Of a stretch of 64,000 nt of DNA, positions 36,573-48,689 are shown in pieces. A program made the translations under genes and the position numbers. The stretch is from Gnetum montanum (lineage: Eukaryota; Streptophyta; Gnetopsida; Gnetales; Gnetaceae). Location: NCBI GenBank assembly GCA_015680685.1, contig MNCI01003613.1, positions 159,349-223,348 on the forward strand, read 5' to 3'. Under the pieces are notes generated by a model. That model did no database searches, was not told where the DNA came from, and worked only from the letters and a program-made list of their open reading frames with translations. Positions within the stretch are counted from its first letter, which is position 1. Each line of letters opens with the position of its first letter.

Positions 36573-37350
36573 TGTTGTAACACCTACTTTTACATCAATT
36601 GATAATATGAATGTAATACTATGTAATTTGAATATATACTATATCTTGGATGTACTTAGAATGCTTAATAAATAAGTCATTTTGAATGTTTATGAAGTAA
36701 AAGTAGTTATTCCATTTTTATAATAGTGCATGACTCTAAGAGCCAAGACAATATGAACTTAGGAAAAAGTACACATATCATGGTAAAATATAGTAAATGA
36801 ATAGTAACTTTGGTAAAAGATGGTAAATGAGTAGTAACCTTGGTAAATGAATAGTATCTTTGGTAATTATGATAAATAAATAGTAATCTTGGTAAAAATA
36901 AATAGTAACATCAGTAAAGTAAATAGTTATTTTTGTAATATAAATGTAAAAGGTGAAAAATTGGTAGGTGGGGAAGAGAAGTTACTAGAAAAAGAAGACT
37001 TTATGAAAAACTTCTAATGGAGGTGACATCTTCCAACCACCAACTATCCAAAGAACTCTCTAGAACTCAAGAGATCTCTCTCTTCTTAAGCCTATAAATA
37101 CCTCCCTACCCCTACCCCTTTGGATACACAAGCAAGAGAAGGAAGAGCCACTAGGAAGAGGAAATGTGCATACTTTCTCCAAGAGGTTCTCCAAGAGGAT
37201 TCCTAAGGTTCGGGTAAGTCTATCTCCTATCCTTTCTTTAACATGACTAATTATATGTGTGTGTATGTACATGTTTGTGCATACTTTCTTTATTTAGGTA
37301 TGGATCTTTAATCCTTGAGTTCTAACATCACAATACTCTATTTTAAGATC
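36573..37350 (+). repeat. LTR-like block with TATA box
   Basis: Begins TGTTGTAACACC, a common Ty3/gypsy LTR start, and abruptly ends the pol relic on its left. A clear CCTATAAATACC box is at 37090-37101, followed by a pyrimidine-rich leader. No partner LTR was seen, and the right edge is uncertain. Confidence 0.45.
36782..36930. repeat. minisatellite of about 30 bp
   Basis: The unit GGTAAATGAATAGTAACTTT and variants repeat about five times. Confidence 0.75.
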
Positions 37351-37389
37351 CTTTTATTATGCCAAATGAACATTGTTAGGAATAATCAA

Positions 37390-38330
37390 TTATACATGAA
37401 TAATCCCAATTGTCTCTTGATATGTGCATATGTGTGATGGTTGATCTTGTAAATTAAGAACTACATGGATTTGATTGCTTGTAATCTCTATAAGGGTACG
37501 TAGGTAGCCAAGGTCATGGCCCTTAGTGTGGGAACCTAAATCACCTATCAGTATAACTGATCTTCCTCCAAAAACTTCATTGTGATGCTTTCGAAAAATT
37601 TCTCTTAGTCTTTTATCAATTCTTTGTAATAATCTTTTTCTCACAAAACTCATTTTATCAATTATTATATATCTTACCTATGATAGTCAATGTTGTATAC
37701 TTATCTTTATAGAGGAAGAGAGTTTTTTGTAGGCACCTATTCCAATGCTCAAATTGAAATGAATGGTTGTTGCGTTAATGTTAAATGTTGTAGCTCCTAT
37801 GGATGCCATGACAAGTAAAGTATTATGTTTTTCATGGTAGTATTTCATGAAAGCATTATGAAGCATGCTTATGAGAAATGAATTTTCCCTACAAGTTGTT
37901 CCTTGGATAATCATTTGTAAAGGGGAAACAACTTCATCCGTTGACTATGAAAACATCATGTGCCCTACAATTTTATTTTAGCTTTTCTTTTGCTTTGCAC
38001 CCAGCTTATTAAAATTGTAGGCACTATAGTCATGATCAATAACAATCATGGAGCAAAATGATTTATTGTTGGTAATAAAGCTTGTAGCGAACTTTGCAAC
38101 ATTCTCTTCTGGATGTTGTAATGTCTAGTGATGCATTCTATCAACATCCCATAGGCCAAGTATCTCCAATTATGTTCTCTAAAAATGACCTGTTGATAAG
38201 AGATGATGGTTCAGGATTTCAAAATCATATTCCTCATGATCTTGCACCTAGGGAGTTACATCTAAAAATTGTCTTTCTTCCTCCAAAGCTTGTTGGAATT
38301 CTTCTTCAATATTAATCTATGATGCTACAT
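37390..38330 (-). pseudogene. Helitron-type PIF1-like helicase relic
   Basis: Minus-strand reading, from right to left: NIEEEFQQALEEERQFLDV (38270-38315), a MHH-TLQHPEENVAKFA stretch, then MIIQGT-C-ENSFLISMLHNA (37870-37914). The last is a decayed Walker A of the GTxGxGKS type with GK lost. LLVMASIGATTFNINATTIH (37740-37800) follows, then RLLQRIDKRLREIF and NEVFGGRSVILIGDLG (37540-37640), the Walker B region. This is the order of PIF1/Helitron helicases. The C-terminal motifs are absent, cut off by the LTR-like block. Stops and frameshifts are present. Confidence 0.8.
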
Positions 38331-38945
38331 ATAGATATAAATATCTACAAATGAATAGATAAACAGTAATTGAGCATTTTGAAATCCATGAATACAGTAC
38401 AACAAATCATGTCAATCTCGACGACTGTAATTTTTTTACCCAACAAATGAAACACAAATGATTCATTAATAATAGTGGTTGGAATTTAGTGTTCTTCAAT
38501 GGTTATAGAAAGTGTACAAGAACATTATACCAAGCTATAAAAGCCAAAAGACAATTCTTGACACATGGTGAAAGCAAACTCAGCAATTTCATGCTACTTC
38601 ATGCCTTCATGTGTTTAATTGAATTTATATTTAATTACCCTAAAGATATTCTTTAAATAATATGTCAAAGTAAGAACAGAAGGCTTTGATGAAGTACCAA
38701 TTTAAAAAAAAAGTTGTAGGGTAATGAATGATACTAAATTCATAAAAGAAAACAGTGTGTATGAAACATCAAAACCATATTCTAAGAAGGCATACATCTA
38801 CTTGATATTTGAATAAAGTTGATATATATCTAGAAAAGATAATGTTTTCGTAAACATCACAATATATTAAACTGCATGAATCTGCAATGAACATGTTTGT
38901 ACATTTCAAAATAAATGGCAGAGGAAGAGAAAAAATTTTCAGTAC

Positions 38946-39210
38946 CTTTGAAACTTCATGTACGACTTTATGCAAGCTAGTGTTTTGATTTTGCCCAAAA
39001 GAGTTGAGGAGCTTCCCATACAAAATGGTCATGATAGGCATCATTACATTGGTGCCAATGGCTCCAGTAGTCCCAACAACCATCAAAATGACGTCTAGCT
39101 TGTTTTCAAATTTGAACAACTAGTGAAATGGAACTATTTTTTCCTTGATGTTAATGTCACCTTGTTTCTTTTTGCTTTTTCCTAAGTGGAAATTGTACAC
39201 ACTACCTACA
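38946..39210 (-). pseudogene. ABCB (P-glycoprotein type) transporter exon fragment
   Basis: Minus-strand reading: QGDINIKEKIVPFH, an in-frame TAG, LFKFENKLDVILMVVGTTG, AIGTNVMMPIMTILYGKLLN, SFGQNQ, EVSK, then donor GTACTG at 38945. This is the N-terminal exon of ABCB exporters: an elbow helix and first membrane helix, with the family block GxIGAIGNG-PLMT-FG-LINSFG. No other ABCB exon was seen on either side, so it is an isolated fragment. It lies between Helitron-type coding pieces in the same orientation, which fits Helitron capture, but insertion or rearrangement is also possible. Confidence 0.8.
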
Positions 39211-40190
39211 TCTACATTCTCTACTTGCTACTTGATCTAGCAATGGTGGTGCTATTGCACCCACTACATATTTTCCTAAACACATAGAACCTAATGCACT
39301 TGCTGGCACTCATGGTCGACACTTCCATGCTACTGCACATCCCCATAAACTTGCTGATATATAGCCTGGGCATAGGAATTGCCCTTGGCTCTACTTGGAC
39401 CATCCTTATTATGGTCATCACTGTGTCTGCCTACGCAGTGGTGTTGGAGGCATGCTGGAGGACATGGCCCAACATTGTTGATCAACAGGAGCTCCTATAG
39501 GTCCATGAGGTCAAGATGCTACTACAATTCATCATCTAGATCTGTGTGTCAGTGTGCCTCAAGTGGTGGTGGTACAAGATCATGATTCTTCTATGTAGAC
39601 TCCTGTCGAATCATGATGGAGTGCTAGTAGGCATGGCAACATGTAGAGTTCTAGATAGGAGAATTGCATTTTCCCCATTTTTGAGATCTGATGTGGTGTG
39701 ACATAGCTATGGTAATAAAATTCAACCCCCTCCCATCCACCATTATGTTAGACGTGTTGGCCTCTTGGCCAAAATAAGTGAGGTATTGCTATATTTGTTA
39801 GAGCATATAATTTGTAATTCATAAGTCATTAGTTCAATTTTGACAAGCATGTTGATTTGACATGCCATTATATTCAGTACATAGTTTATATTTTGCAAGT
39901 CATAGGTTTGATTCTAAAGTGTTTTCTAATTTGACACACTATTATATTCATAACAACATACAATTTGTATTCTATGAGTTACAATTTCAATCTAATGTGC
40001 ATGTTGATTTGACACATTGTTATATACTACATGCAATTTGTGGTTTGTAAGTCACAAGTTCATTTCCAACATGTATGTTGATTTGAATTATTGTTATTTT
40101 CTATGATAGTACACTATATGTGTAGGGGGTAAATATAGGCATCTAATTTCAATTTTGACATCTTTTCCTAGATCACAATATATATATACT
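39211..40190. other. unassigned stretch with minisatellite
   Basis: 39211-39790 shows nothing recognisable. 39800-40110 is a minisatellite. A purine tract follows at 40191. Confidence 0.5.
39800..40110. repeat. minisatellite, period 74-78 bp, about four copies
   Basis: The unit contains CATGTTGATTTGACA and a CAATTTGT-type word followed by AAGTCACAAGTTCAATT. Anchor words fall at about 39851, 39925, 40003 and 40078. Confidence 0.8.
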
Positions 40191-40500
40191 TGGGGGGGTG
40201 TTGGACCCCAATATCACACAACATATAGTCCTCTAGTTTTGGTTTGGAAATCTTCTCCCAACATTCATGGAAGAGCATACAAACTTCCTTAGTACACCTT
40301 TATTGCTAACTCTTTCTGGAAAACAAAAATTGAAAAACCAAAATATTTGAACTTTGGAAATTCCAAACTTGAACTTGCATCTTTTATTTTATTATTTCAA
40401 TTTGAGACCACTATTCTACTTACTTGGATTATAAATATTTTTTTTTATATTATGTAAATAGGTATTCCTGGGTCCCATCCCTACCTGACAATGAGCTGAG
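40191..40500 (+). repeat. polypurine tract plus start of a copia-like LTR
   Basis: TGGGGGGG at 40191-40198 is directly followed by TGTTGGACCCCAATATC, a typical retrotransposon tract and LTR start. The 3' end of the LTR could not be set. The region upstream carries no recognisable pol. Confidence 0.4.
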
Positions 40501-41365
40501 ACACATAAGTATGATAGATGATGACCATCAAATATGCATGCGCTAGCAGTGTTGCATTAAATACATACTAAGGAAGTTTTTATACTCCTCCCACATTCAC
40601 AATATGAATCACAATAAAAATACCAAAAGTAAAGGATCATCAATAGGAGCCATAGTGCTCATCTCACTAAGCAAAGGTCTTAGGAGGGGTGGTAGATGAG
40701 CAAAATCCTAACCTCTTCAAGTCACTGCACCCAAGCTTCAACCCAAGTGTTTTAAAAAAACATTAAAAAATATTAAAAAATCCTTAAATTAGGAGTAATC
40801 ACTTGAAAAATGCCTAAACCTTATACTTAAATTATCATCATAATTAATATTTATAAATTTTAAATGAATTATTCACATTAACAAATTGTAAAATATGGGT
40901 ACCCCCTTACATATACTAACTTTAAAATATGTGGTAAGTCAAAATGGGACTAAATGAGATATCATATATAATGGGAAACCTTAATTTAATTCTAATAATT
41001 AACAGTTCTTATGCAAAAATAAAAAAATTCATAAAAGCAATTTTAAAACTAGTTGAATAGATCCAGGAATATCCTAATCAATGTGGCGAACAAAGTTAAT
41101 TTTTGAAAATAACTTGATAAGTCCCCAATAATATAGAAAATAAATATAGCACTAAATTATAACAACTTTATGGATTCTGATTCCACCCATGTAACAACAT
41201 CATTAACATTTTTCTAACCTTATCCCAACAAAATGGGATCACCTAAGACTTTTGCACAAGTTTCTCACTGTTCTCTTTGAGTACTAACAAAACTCATACT
41301 ACCGTGCCAGTTGTCATAACAAAGGCTTCCCACAACATCACAACTCAACCATGCATCACAGTCTA
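40501..41365. other. AT-rich stretch, nothing recognised
   Basis: No open domain, repeat array or element terminus seen. Confidence 0.5.
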
Positions 41366-41800
41366 ACTAGCTTTATATATATCTATGAATTGGCCAAGAT
41401 GATTTTAAATAAGATAATGTTAACCAAGCTCGACTACTAGGATGAGGAAACAAGATAACTAAAAATGGAATCACCCATCCATCCTCTATTTCTCTACCCA
41501 TTTCCCAATTTAGTTATACCCTCTTGATTAGGTTTGTTTTGTCTTTTTTTTGTTCAAGGTGTTTTTGAAACATAAATCTCTCGCATAAATAACAGCTTAA
41601 AACTACCATGAACAAACAAAGATAGAACAAACTTGACTGAGAGGGTATAATTAAATTTGGAAATGGGTAGAAAAACAAATGATGGATGAGTGATTTTATT
41701 TTTAGTTATCTTGTTTTCTCGTCCAGTAGTTGAGCTTGGTTAACATTATCTTCTCCAAAATCATCTTGGCTAATTCATAGATATATATATAAAAGCTAGT
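41366..41800. mobile_element. 435-bp foldback/MITE-like element with ~190-bp inverted arms
   Basis: Left arm (41366-41567) and right arm (41612-41800, reverse complement) share ACTAGCTT, an AT tract, CTATGAATT-GCCAAGATGA, GATAATGTTAACCAAGCTC and CTACCCATTTCC among others. A spacer of about 45 bases separates them. No coding capacity. Target duplication is not clear. Two single-arm relatives lie at 27778 and 28280. Placing it in a transposase superfamily is not possible from the termini seen. Confidence 0.85.
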
Positions 41801-41967
41801 GGAGCCATTTCACAAGCGAGGAGTAGAATTTAATTATTTTTTTCAAAGTTTTAAAGTTTTCAATTATCATTCTAAAGGTCATTGTTACAAAAGTTAAGTT
41901 AAAATATTTTTAAAAGATTTAAAGTGATCAATTATCATTATAAAGGACATTGTCATAAAAGTTTAAG

Positions 41968-42480
41968 TTAAAATATTATTTGAACTATTTTAATAATATC
42001 TATTTGAAACAAAGGATGGATGAGTGAAAGGTCAAAAATATTTTGTTTCTTTTTATTAATACACCTATTGCATGTCAGTCCTCTACTTCTTGTAAAATCC
42101 AATAATATGACAAGAAACATTTCATTACATACATTACAAGAACATGCATTTGCAAAACTTCTAACTACATTATTAAAATTCTGTGTCACATGAGTAATTT
42201 CTATAGGTGTTTTTTGCAAGTTTGGAAAAGATTGAATAGATTCTGAAGAAGGCATTTCTGCTATTGGTACATTGGCAACATCTGTAGCTTCATACATTTG
42301 ATGATATGATTCATTCTTGTGTTGATGTTGCCTTATTTGGTGATCACTCTTGCTATACTACACTTGTTGTTGATCTTGTTGTAATTGTTCTTCTACATCT
42401 ATGATTTTTGACACAAATGTAGCTTGAATAACAAGTGCAAATGCATTTCCAATGTCCTCTAAGAGTAAAAAATGTTAGGA
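41968..42480 (-). pseudogene. N-terminal zinc-ribbon exon of a Helitron-type protein
   Basis: Minus-strand reading starts after a TTACTCTTAG acceptor-like word: DIGNAFALVIQATFVSKIID and VEEQLQQDQQQ, a stop, MYEATDVANVPIAEMPSSE, then FANACSCNVCNEMFLVILLD and TRSRGLTCNRCINKKK. The CxCxxC...CxxC spacing before a basic patch resembles the zinc-ribbon at the N-terminus of Helitron-type helicase proteins. It is in the same strand and correct order relative to the helicase relic at 37390-38330. The Rep-like middle was not found. Homology to Helitron proteins is probable, not certain. Confidence 0.5.
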
Positions 42481-42539
42481 AACATGAATTAAATATTGAA
42501 TAGAATATATACTAACTTGAGTATGGGCAGACAATAATA

Positions 42540-43110
42540 ACCTACATTTCTTGTTGATTATTTACATTGTTATTATCAATAATGTGGATCATTCTAGATG
42601 ATGAATTTCTAGGTGATGAGAGGGGATTCGAAGTTGATGCAGCCTAAAAAAATATTTGCAATGTAACTATGTAAATAAGATGATAATATTTATGCACGTT
42701 AAAATTGGAGATGTAAAATGAAAAAAATTATTTGTTTTGAAATTTTCAAATATGCATAAATAAATTTGGTATTGTACTCTCTAATTTTGTAGAATTCATT
42801 ATCGTTCTTGGTCACGTCATTTTGATTCTCATTTTTGAAATTGTCTTCTCTCCTCTACAGTCATCGATTTTGGATTTCTAGTTTCAATGATCTATGGTGA
42901 TCCTCAACCTCGGCCATGTCTACACTCATGTCCACTACCATGACCTCCATGAATCATATTATCTATTGTAACTAATGATTGTTGTAGTTGATCTTGAATA
43001 GACTATTCTATGCCTTCCCTATTGGGACTAATAGTAGTAGGATTCATGTTTTTAAAATGCCTACATTCAAATATTTAGCCTCATCATCCTTAAACATGCA
43101 ACTTAAGTCT
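42540..43110 (-). pseudogene. 5' exons of the Helitron-type protein
   Basis: Minus-strand: MNPTTISPNREGIE, SIQDQLQQSLVTIDNMIHGG, a His/Gly-rich stretch, then IETRNPKSMTVEERRQFQK (42800-43050). A second exon lies between TTTTTTTAG and GTAGGT at 42542-42647 with AASTSNPLSSPRNSSSRMI. Splice-like borders are visible. The first of these exons is duplicated at 43624. Confidence 0.4.
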
Positions 43111-43915
43111 AATATCTTACCATAAAATTTAGTTTTATTTTTCTACCTATTCAAAACCTTTACTTTCTATTTTTTAAAAGCATGTTCTAAATTCATTATT
43201 TCATTATAACTTTTAAAACTTATTATTTACATAACATTGTTGTTATTGAAAATATGAGTTTTAAAAGATTCTAGTAGTTAGTGTGAACCTTGGCTAATGT
43301 TATTATCTTAGTATGATGTGAAAAATTATTTTAAAAATCCATATAAAGCATAGTCAACTTGAATTAACTATGGTACAAAGAGTCATTTTTAAACCTTGAC
43401 ACCCCAGCTAGCCACCATAATCATGTATATTAAATATAGCCATGAAGTTTAAACTAAAAGAGACTGTTTAAAACCATTTAATTACAAAGAGTAGTCATAA
43501 GAAGCCAAATGAAATTGAGTAGAGACTAACTAAGCACGTTCATAATAAAATTTCAAAACTCCATTCATGACACATACTGCCTAATTCCATTCATGAAACA
43601 TTTTATCTATTCATGAAATGGATTGTTTTGATTCTCATTTCTGAAATCATCTTCTCTCCTATACACTCATCAATTTTGGATTTCTAGTTTCTATGATTAG
43701 TGGTCATTGACCTTGGTCATGTCCATGCCCACATCCACTGCCACAACATCCATGAATTGCATTATCTATTACAATTGATGGTTGCTATAGTTGATCTAAA
43801 ATAGAGTGTTCTATGCCTTTCCTATTAGGACTAAGAGTAGAAGGATCCATGTTTTTTATAAACCCTAAATGCAAATATTCCATCCTCATCATACTTAAGC
43901 ATGCTTCTTGAGTAT
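42819..43915. repeat. 805-bp tandem duplication, second copy split by a retrotransposon
   Basis: 42819-43110 aligns with 43624-43915 (offset 805). 43111-43420 aligns with 63431 to about 63700. The second unit is interrupted at 43915/63431 by the 19.5-kb gypsy element. Confidence 0.85.
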
Positions 43916-45455
43916 TGAAACACCGCCAAATTTGGACTACAATGTTTCACTTGCAAATTTGTCTAAGTGTCATCGCGAAGTTGGAAGTTGCAAATTTTTC
44001 TAAGTGTCAAGCCAGTCATTGCAAATTTTTCTAAATGTCAAGACTACACTCTCCATTGCACTAGAGCGTAGTCAAGTGCAGTTAGCATGAAGGTGCCATT
44101 TTTGTAGATTTTTTTCCAAGTGTTGAGAGTATGCTCTCCATCGGCCTCAAGCATAGTCAAGTGTAGTCAATTGGAAGCTAGTTTCTACAAGTTTCAACAA
44201 GTGCTGGGACTACAGTCACCTCCAATTGGGAGTGTAGCTAGGCTCCCGTGGAGAGTGGAGTTAGCACATAGCCATTTTTTTCAAAATTTTTCTAAGTGTT
44301 GGACTATGCTCTCCCCTAGCCCAAAGTGTAGTTAGCCAAAATAGCCTTTGAAGGCCTTCACAATGTAGCATCAACATTTAGCTTAGCTCCAACACATTTT
44401 TGGCAAGTGTAGTTAGAGAAATGCATCTTTGTTGTGCTCCTTTTTGTCCCAAAATTGTAACTACACTCAATCCCAAACAAGACAGTGGAGAGTGTAGTCT
44501 CCAAATTTGCATTTTTTTAGGTACATTACAGTCCTCTTTGCACATGAACATACAGTTGGTAGCATAGTCACAGTCTCTCAACTTTGTAGAGTCTAGTAGA
44601 GCATAGTAGAGCATAACATTGCTAGCCTCGGTGGATAGTGTAGTTGGGTGCTAGTGTAGTCCCAACCACCCCACTGCCACATGGTAGTCTCTTTGCACTT
44701 CATGCTAACCCTAGCCCTATAAATACTCTACCCCTCTACATTTTTGAGGTTGGCAAAGTTGAAGCAAGATTGAAAAATTTGGGCATTTTTGCATTTTGGG
44801 CACACAAAACTCAAAGGCAAACTAGCGAACCAAAGAGAAGCAAAGTTGCATACCACCATAGCTCACCTTAGAACACCGTAGACCATCGCAGTCCACTGCA
44901 CACCATAGTGGCCAACCCAGCAGGCATAGACACTATGGAAAAACATTAGTCTTTATGGCCAAATACCCCAAGACTATGACTATGCTATCCACTACACTTA
45001 TTGTACATCATGTACCTTCTCATCCCTTCTAGAGTTAACTATGCTCAACCCCACTTGGGGTGGTGTTCCGTTCTTTTTGGCTTTCTTTCTTTGCATTTTT
45101 GCTTGCATTTTCAGCATTTTACTTGCATTTTCTACCATTTTAGCACATAACCATGCTTGGGGAGCAGTCCCAACATGTTGACACCTTCGTTTCTTACTAA
45201 AATCCTTAACTACACTCACCTTGTTGACACTGTTAACACCATGAACACCGTTTGAAACTTAGCATCATTTTGCCTCTACATCATAGCTAACTACGCTACA
45301 CCTATGTTTGCATTCTGCTAGTCCCTATTTGATCGACAAGACCATTCAAGGCACCTTGTCTCCACCTCTAGTAGTTCCTCGCACAAATGTGGGGTTAGGA
45401 CTATGTGCCTGCAGACCCCTCGATGTTCCAATCGTTGATGTTTTCAGTCGCTACA
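43916..45455 (+). repeat. 5' LTR of element 2
   Basis: 1,540 bp, TGAAACACCGCC to GTCGCTACA. TATA box at 44718-44725 (CCTATAAATAC). U3 is crowded with GTGTAGTC, GTAGTTAGC and AGTGGAGAGTGTAGTC words and their complements. Clearly diverged from the 3' LTR, so the insertion is old. Confidence 0.9.
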
Positions 45456-45456
45456 G

Positions 45457-45480
45457 TTTTTTGGTGCTAGAAGGAGGACG
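45457..45480 (+). other. candidate primer binding site of element 2
   Basis: TTTGGTGCTAGAAGGAGGAC starts three bases after the LTR end. The TGG-start and purine-rich body fit a tRNA 3'-end complement; the tRNA is not assigned. Confidence 0.5.
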
Positions 45481-46789
45481 AATTCATTTCCCTTTTTAGT
45501 CTTTGTTACAAGTGTCTTTCATGCTCTATATGTCATCATTGCTAGCTTTGGGCTAGTGTAATCTCAATAACCCTATGGACCTACTCCACATGTAGTAGTA
45601 GTTAGATCTTAGGCTAGTGTAGGCATTGTCTACCAACCAATTGGTGTAGACTAGACCCCATCATCGGTTCCCATGGAACCCTACGTAGCAATTCCAAAGT
45701 ATCCATTTCCATAGTTAGCTAAATTTTTGGTGCTCAATAAAGAGTGTAGTTAGCTCTTAGCATAGAGAGTGTAGTCTACAAAGTTAACCATTTTTTTGCA
45801 ATTTCTAGACTTAGCCATTTTTCTACAGTTTCCAAAGTTAGCCATTTTCTACAACTAGCAGAGTTAGCCATTTTTTCACAACTTTTAACCCACACACATG
45901 AATTCTAAACAACCTTCAACATCAGCTCTAAGCCATTTTCTATCTTGCCAACCCAACAAGAAAACAAGATTGACCACCCTACCAATCTTGCCATGGTAGA
46001 GTTAAGGCAATCCCTTAGGTTGTGTGGCCAAGACCTTGAGTATACCATGCTAAACGATGAATAATATAACTTCATTTGCATGAAGATCCAAGTAGACCTA
46101 TTTGTACACTACTCAGACATGAAAATGAAGTGAGGGTATGAACTTGTCCATTGAAATGGATGGGAGTATATCCCTCCCAGTTGACTTCATCCTGTTTACT
46201 GAATTCTACTACTGGATACTTGTCTAGCTCATTCAAACAACTGAGCATGAAGTAGGGATAGATTATGAGAAATACTTGCAAGAAGAGTAGGATGAGTTTG
46301 AAGCTAGTTTCAAGCACGAGGACTCCTTCCACACTATATTCTAGTGGACAACCTTAGGTTTGGCCCACCTGTAGTCCCATCCACCTATCTTTCTTGAGAC
46401 AGTTATAGCCTCGGTGTCATCTTCTAGGTTAATGCCTATGGTAACAACATACTAAATGCAACATATGCATCAAGATGCACTACCTCCTATTAACTTATAG
46501 CAATTATGCCTACTCAACCTTATGTTCATACCATGCATGTCTCCTAGCCCCAAACGACTCAGGTAGCTTATATCCTACCTATTTTGTCCACACCCTCGAT
46601 AGTGGTTTAACCCATGCATACATGGCTTGCCCTAGTCACTGGGCCTGTAGCATAGCCAACATAGCAAGCACCTCACATGGTCCCATAACCTCAACCAGGT
46701 CGTGGACCACATAACTAGCATAGTGGGTAGCATAACTAGTGTAGCCTGCTGTAGCATCCTAGAACTTGGATCAAACATTCCAATTGATC
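45481..46789 (+). other. leader of element 2
   Basis: About 1.3 kb with no secure domain. Contains more GTAGT-type LTR words to about 45780 and a repeated TTAGCCATTTTT word (45786-45875). Confidence 0.5.
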
Positions 46790-47950
46790 CAAACCTTGAC
46801 AGAAGAGGTCAAGTGACTCAAGGCTACCTTCTTTGAAATGGTTCATGTAGTGGACTTCTACTAGGATGACCCCATAAATCTTGCTGTCCCACTACTAACT
46901 CTACCAATTGGCATTCCATTGTCCCACTTCACCAAGTACAATGGTGAAGGGGACCCCAACACCCATCTTATGACATTCAGGTTTGAGTGCCTGCTACTGC
47001 AGGCATGGCCATATGCCATCATACGTGTTTTTGGCATGTCACTCATTAGCAAGATACTAGACTAGTACCATGCATTACCTCAGGGCTCTATCTTCTCTTT
47101 GGAGGATCTTCTGAGCCAGTTTATCATGTGCTTCAAGTACAACTTGAAGTTTGAAACCACTCTTGATCATCTCATGTAGATTAACCAAGGCCATCTAGAG
47201 CAAATGCAAAAATTCATCTAATGTTAGAGCACCTCACTAAATGAAATTCAAAAGTCCATAGTAGAGACACACCTCCTAGCCATCTTCAAGGATGCAGTTA
47301 ATGACTTCATCAAGTTGAAACTATACTACTTGTCTCCAAGCCAAGCCTTTGCCCAGTCAAAAAGCATATAGGACATAGTGGAGGCCAGTAAAGACCCAGC
47401 CTACATGGCCTATAAAAACCTACATGTCAAAAAGGACAAGGACAAGGGGAAGCAAACTACAACCATGACAATTGTGCTCAAAGAGGCCAAAACAACTAAC
47501 CCAAGACCAACGGCTAGGCCACCCAAGGTCCTAGCCAATAATCAAACCACTAACCCTAGCACCATGGCAACCAACCAGCCTACATCATCGATGGCCACAA
47601 TGCAAGTTGCTTTAAGTCCCAACTTTGAGTGCAAGGATGAGTCAAAGTATACCCCATTACCATTAAAACCTTTGAAACTACTGGATTAATTGTTGAATGC
47701 TAGATGTATCCAATACAAGTAGGTGTCCAAAGATGCTCATAAAAGACATGATAGATATTGCAAGCTCTTAAGGAACCTTCCGTTAGCAACCCCGAATAAG
47801 CCCTTGGTCTAGAAACACTTTAGGATGGATCAGTTCTACCACTACCATAAGTTGCTCAATCACAACATCGATTTTTGCATGGCTCTACAGGATGTCCTCC
47901 AAAGAATGATTAATAGAGGTGAGTTGGTACTTGATGCTACCAACCTAGTT
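46790..47950 (+). pseudogene. Ty3/gypsy gag relic, element 2
   Basis: Plus-strand reading: VPLLTLPIGIPLSHFTKYNG, EGDPNTHLMTF, LPQGSIFSLEDLLSQFIMCF, a Thr/Pro/Lys-rich linker in the open stretch 47378-47689, then FYHYHKLLNHNIDFCMAL and MINRGEL (47830-47930). The last resembles the decayed single zinc knuckle plus C-L-x-x-x-I-x-x-L-I-x-R-G-x-L ending seen in plant Tat-type gag. Several stops. Confidence 0.75.
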
Positions 47951-48689
47951 GGGCCTTAAAACTGATCCATGAGGGCATACAAGGATCCTTTGAACATGGA
48001 AAACGTAGGCTATGTCATCAACGCTATTAGCATTGATGACAACCTAGAACCAACACGGTAGCCATTTGTGGTTTGGGTGTCCTCTGGTAGCCCAAGGGCC
48101 TCTATGGCCCCTACAGGTTTACAACTTCCTTTTGGTATTAGAGTGCCATCCCAAGCACCTACAATGTCCTTTGTGGTTAGGATCCCATCCCATGTTGCAT
48201 CAACGACAACCACTCAACCACCCTTTGTGTTTATGATGCCACAACATGCTGGCTGCTTCTCACCTACTGAGAGTCCAGTAGTGGGTAATGCATTAACCCC
48301 TTCCCACATAAGGGGTAATTCTGCTAGCAACATTAATGGACCATCTAGGTGGCAACCCATGAGACCTAACGAGCATCTTGAAAATAGGATGATTAGGCAA
48401 CATCAAGAGCAAAGAGCGCTCAGTCCACCCAAACCAGTACCCTATTTGTAGTTCCCATGGCCAAAAAAACTGAGGAGGCCACCACTAGCAACTCACAACC
48501 AAGAACTAGGGCTCCTACATAGGCCAATAAAACCAAGCCAAAGTCCCCTATGCAAGAAATCTATCTTTTAGGATGTATGGAAGAAGTCAAAACCAATAAA
48601 ACTACAACTGATGACATAGACTTCATAGATGCATTAGCCCAAGTTAAGTAAGCATTGATGCAGAAAAACACAATGCTAAGCCTTTATGA

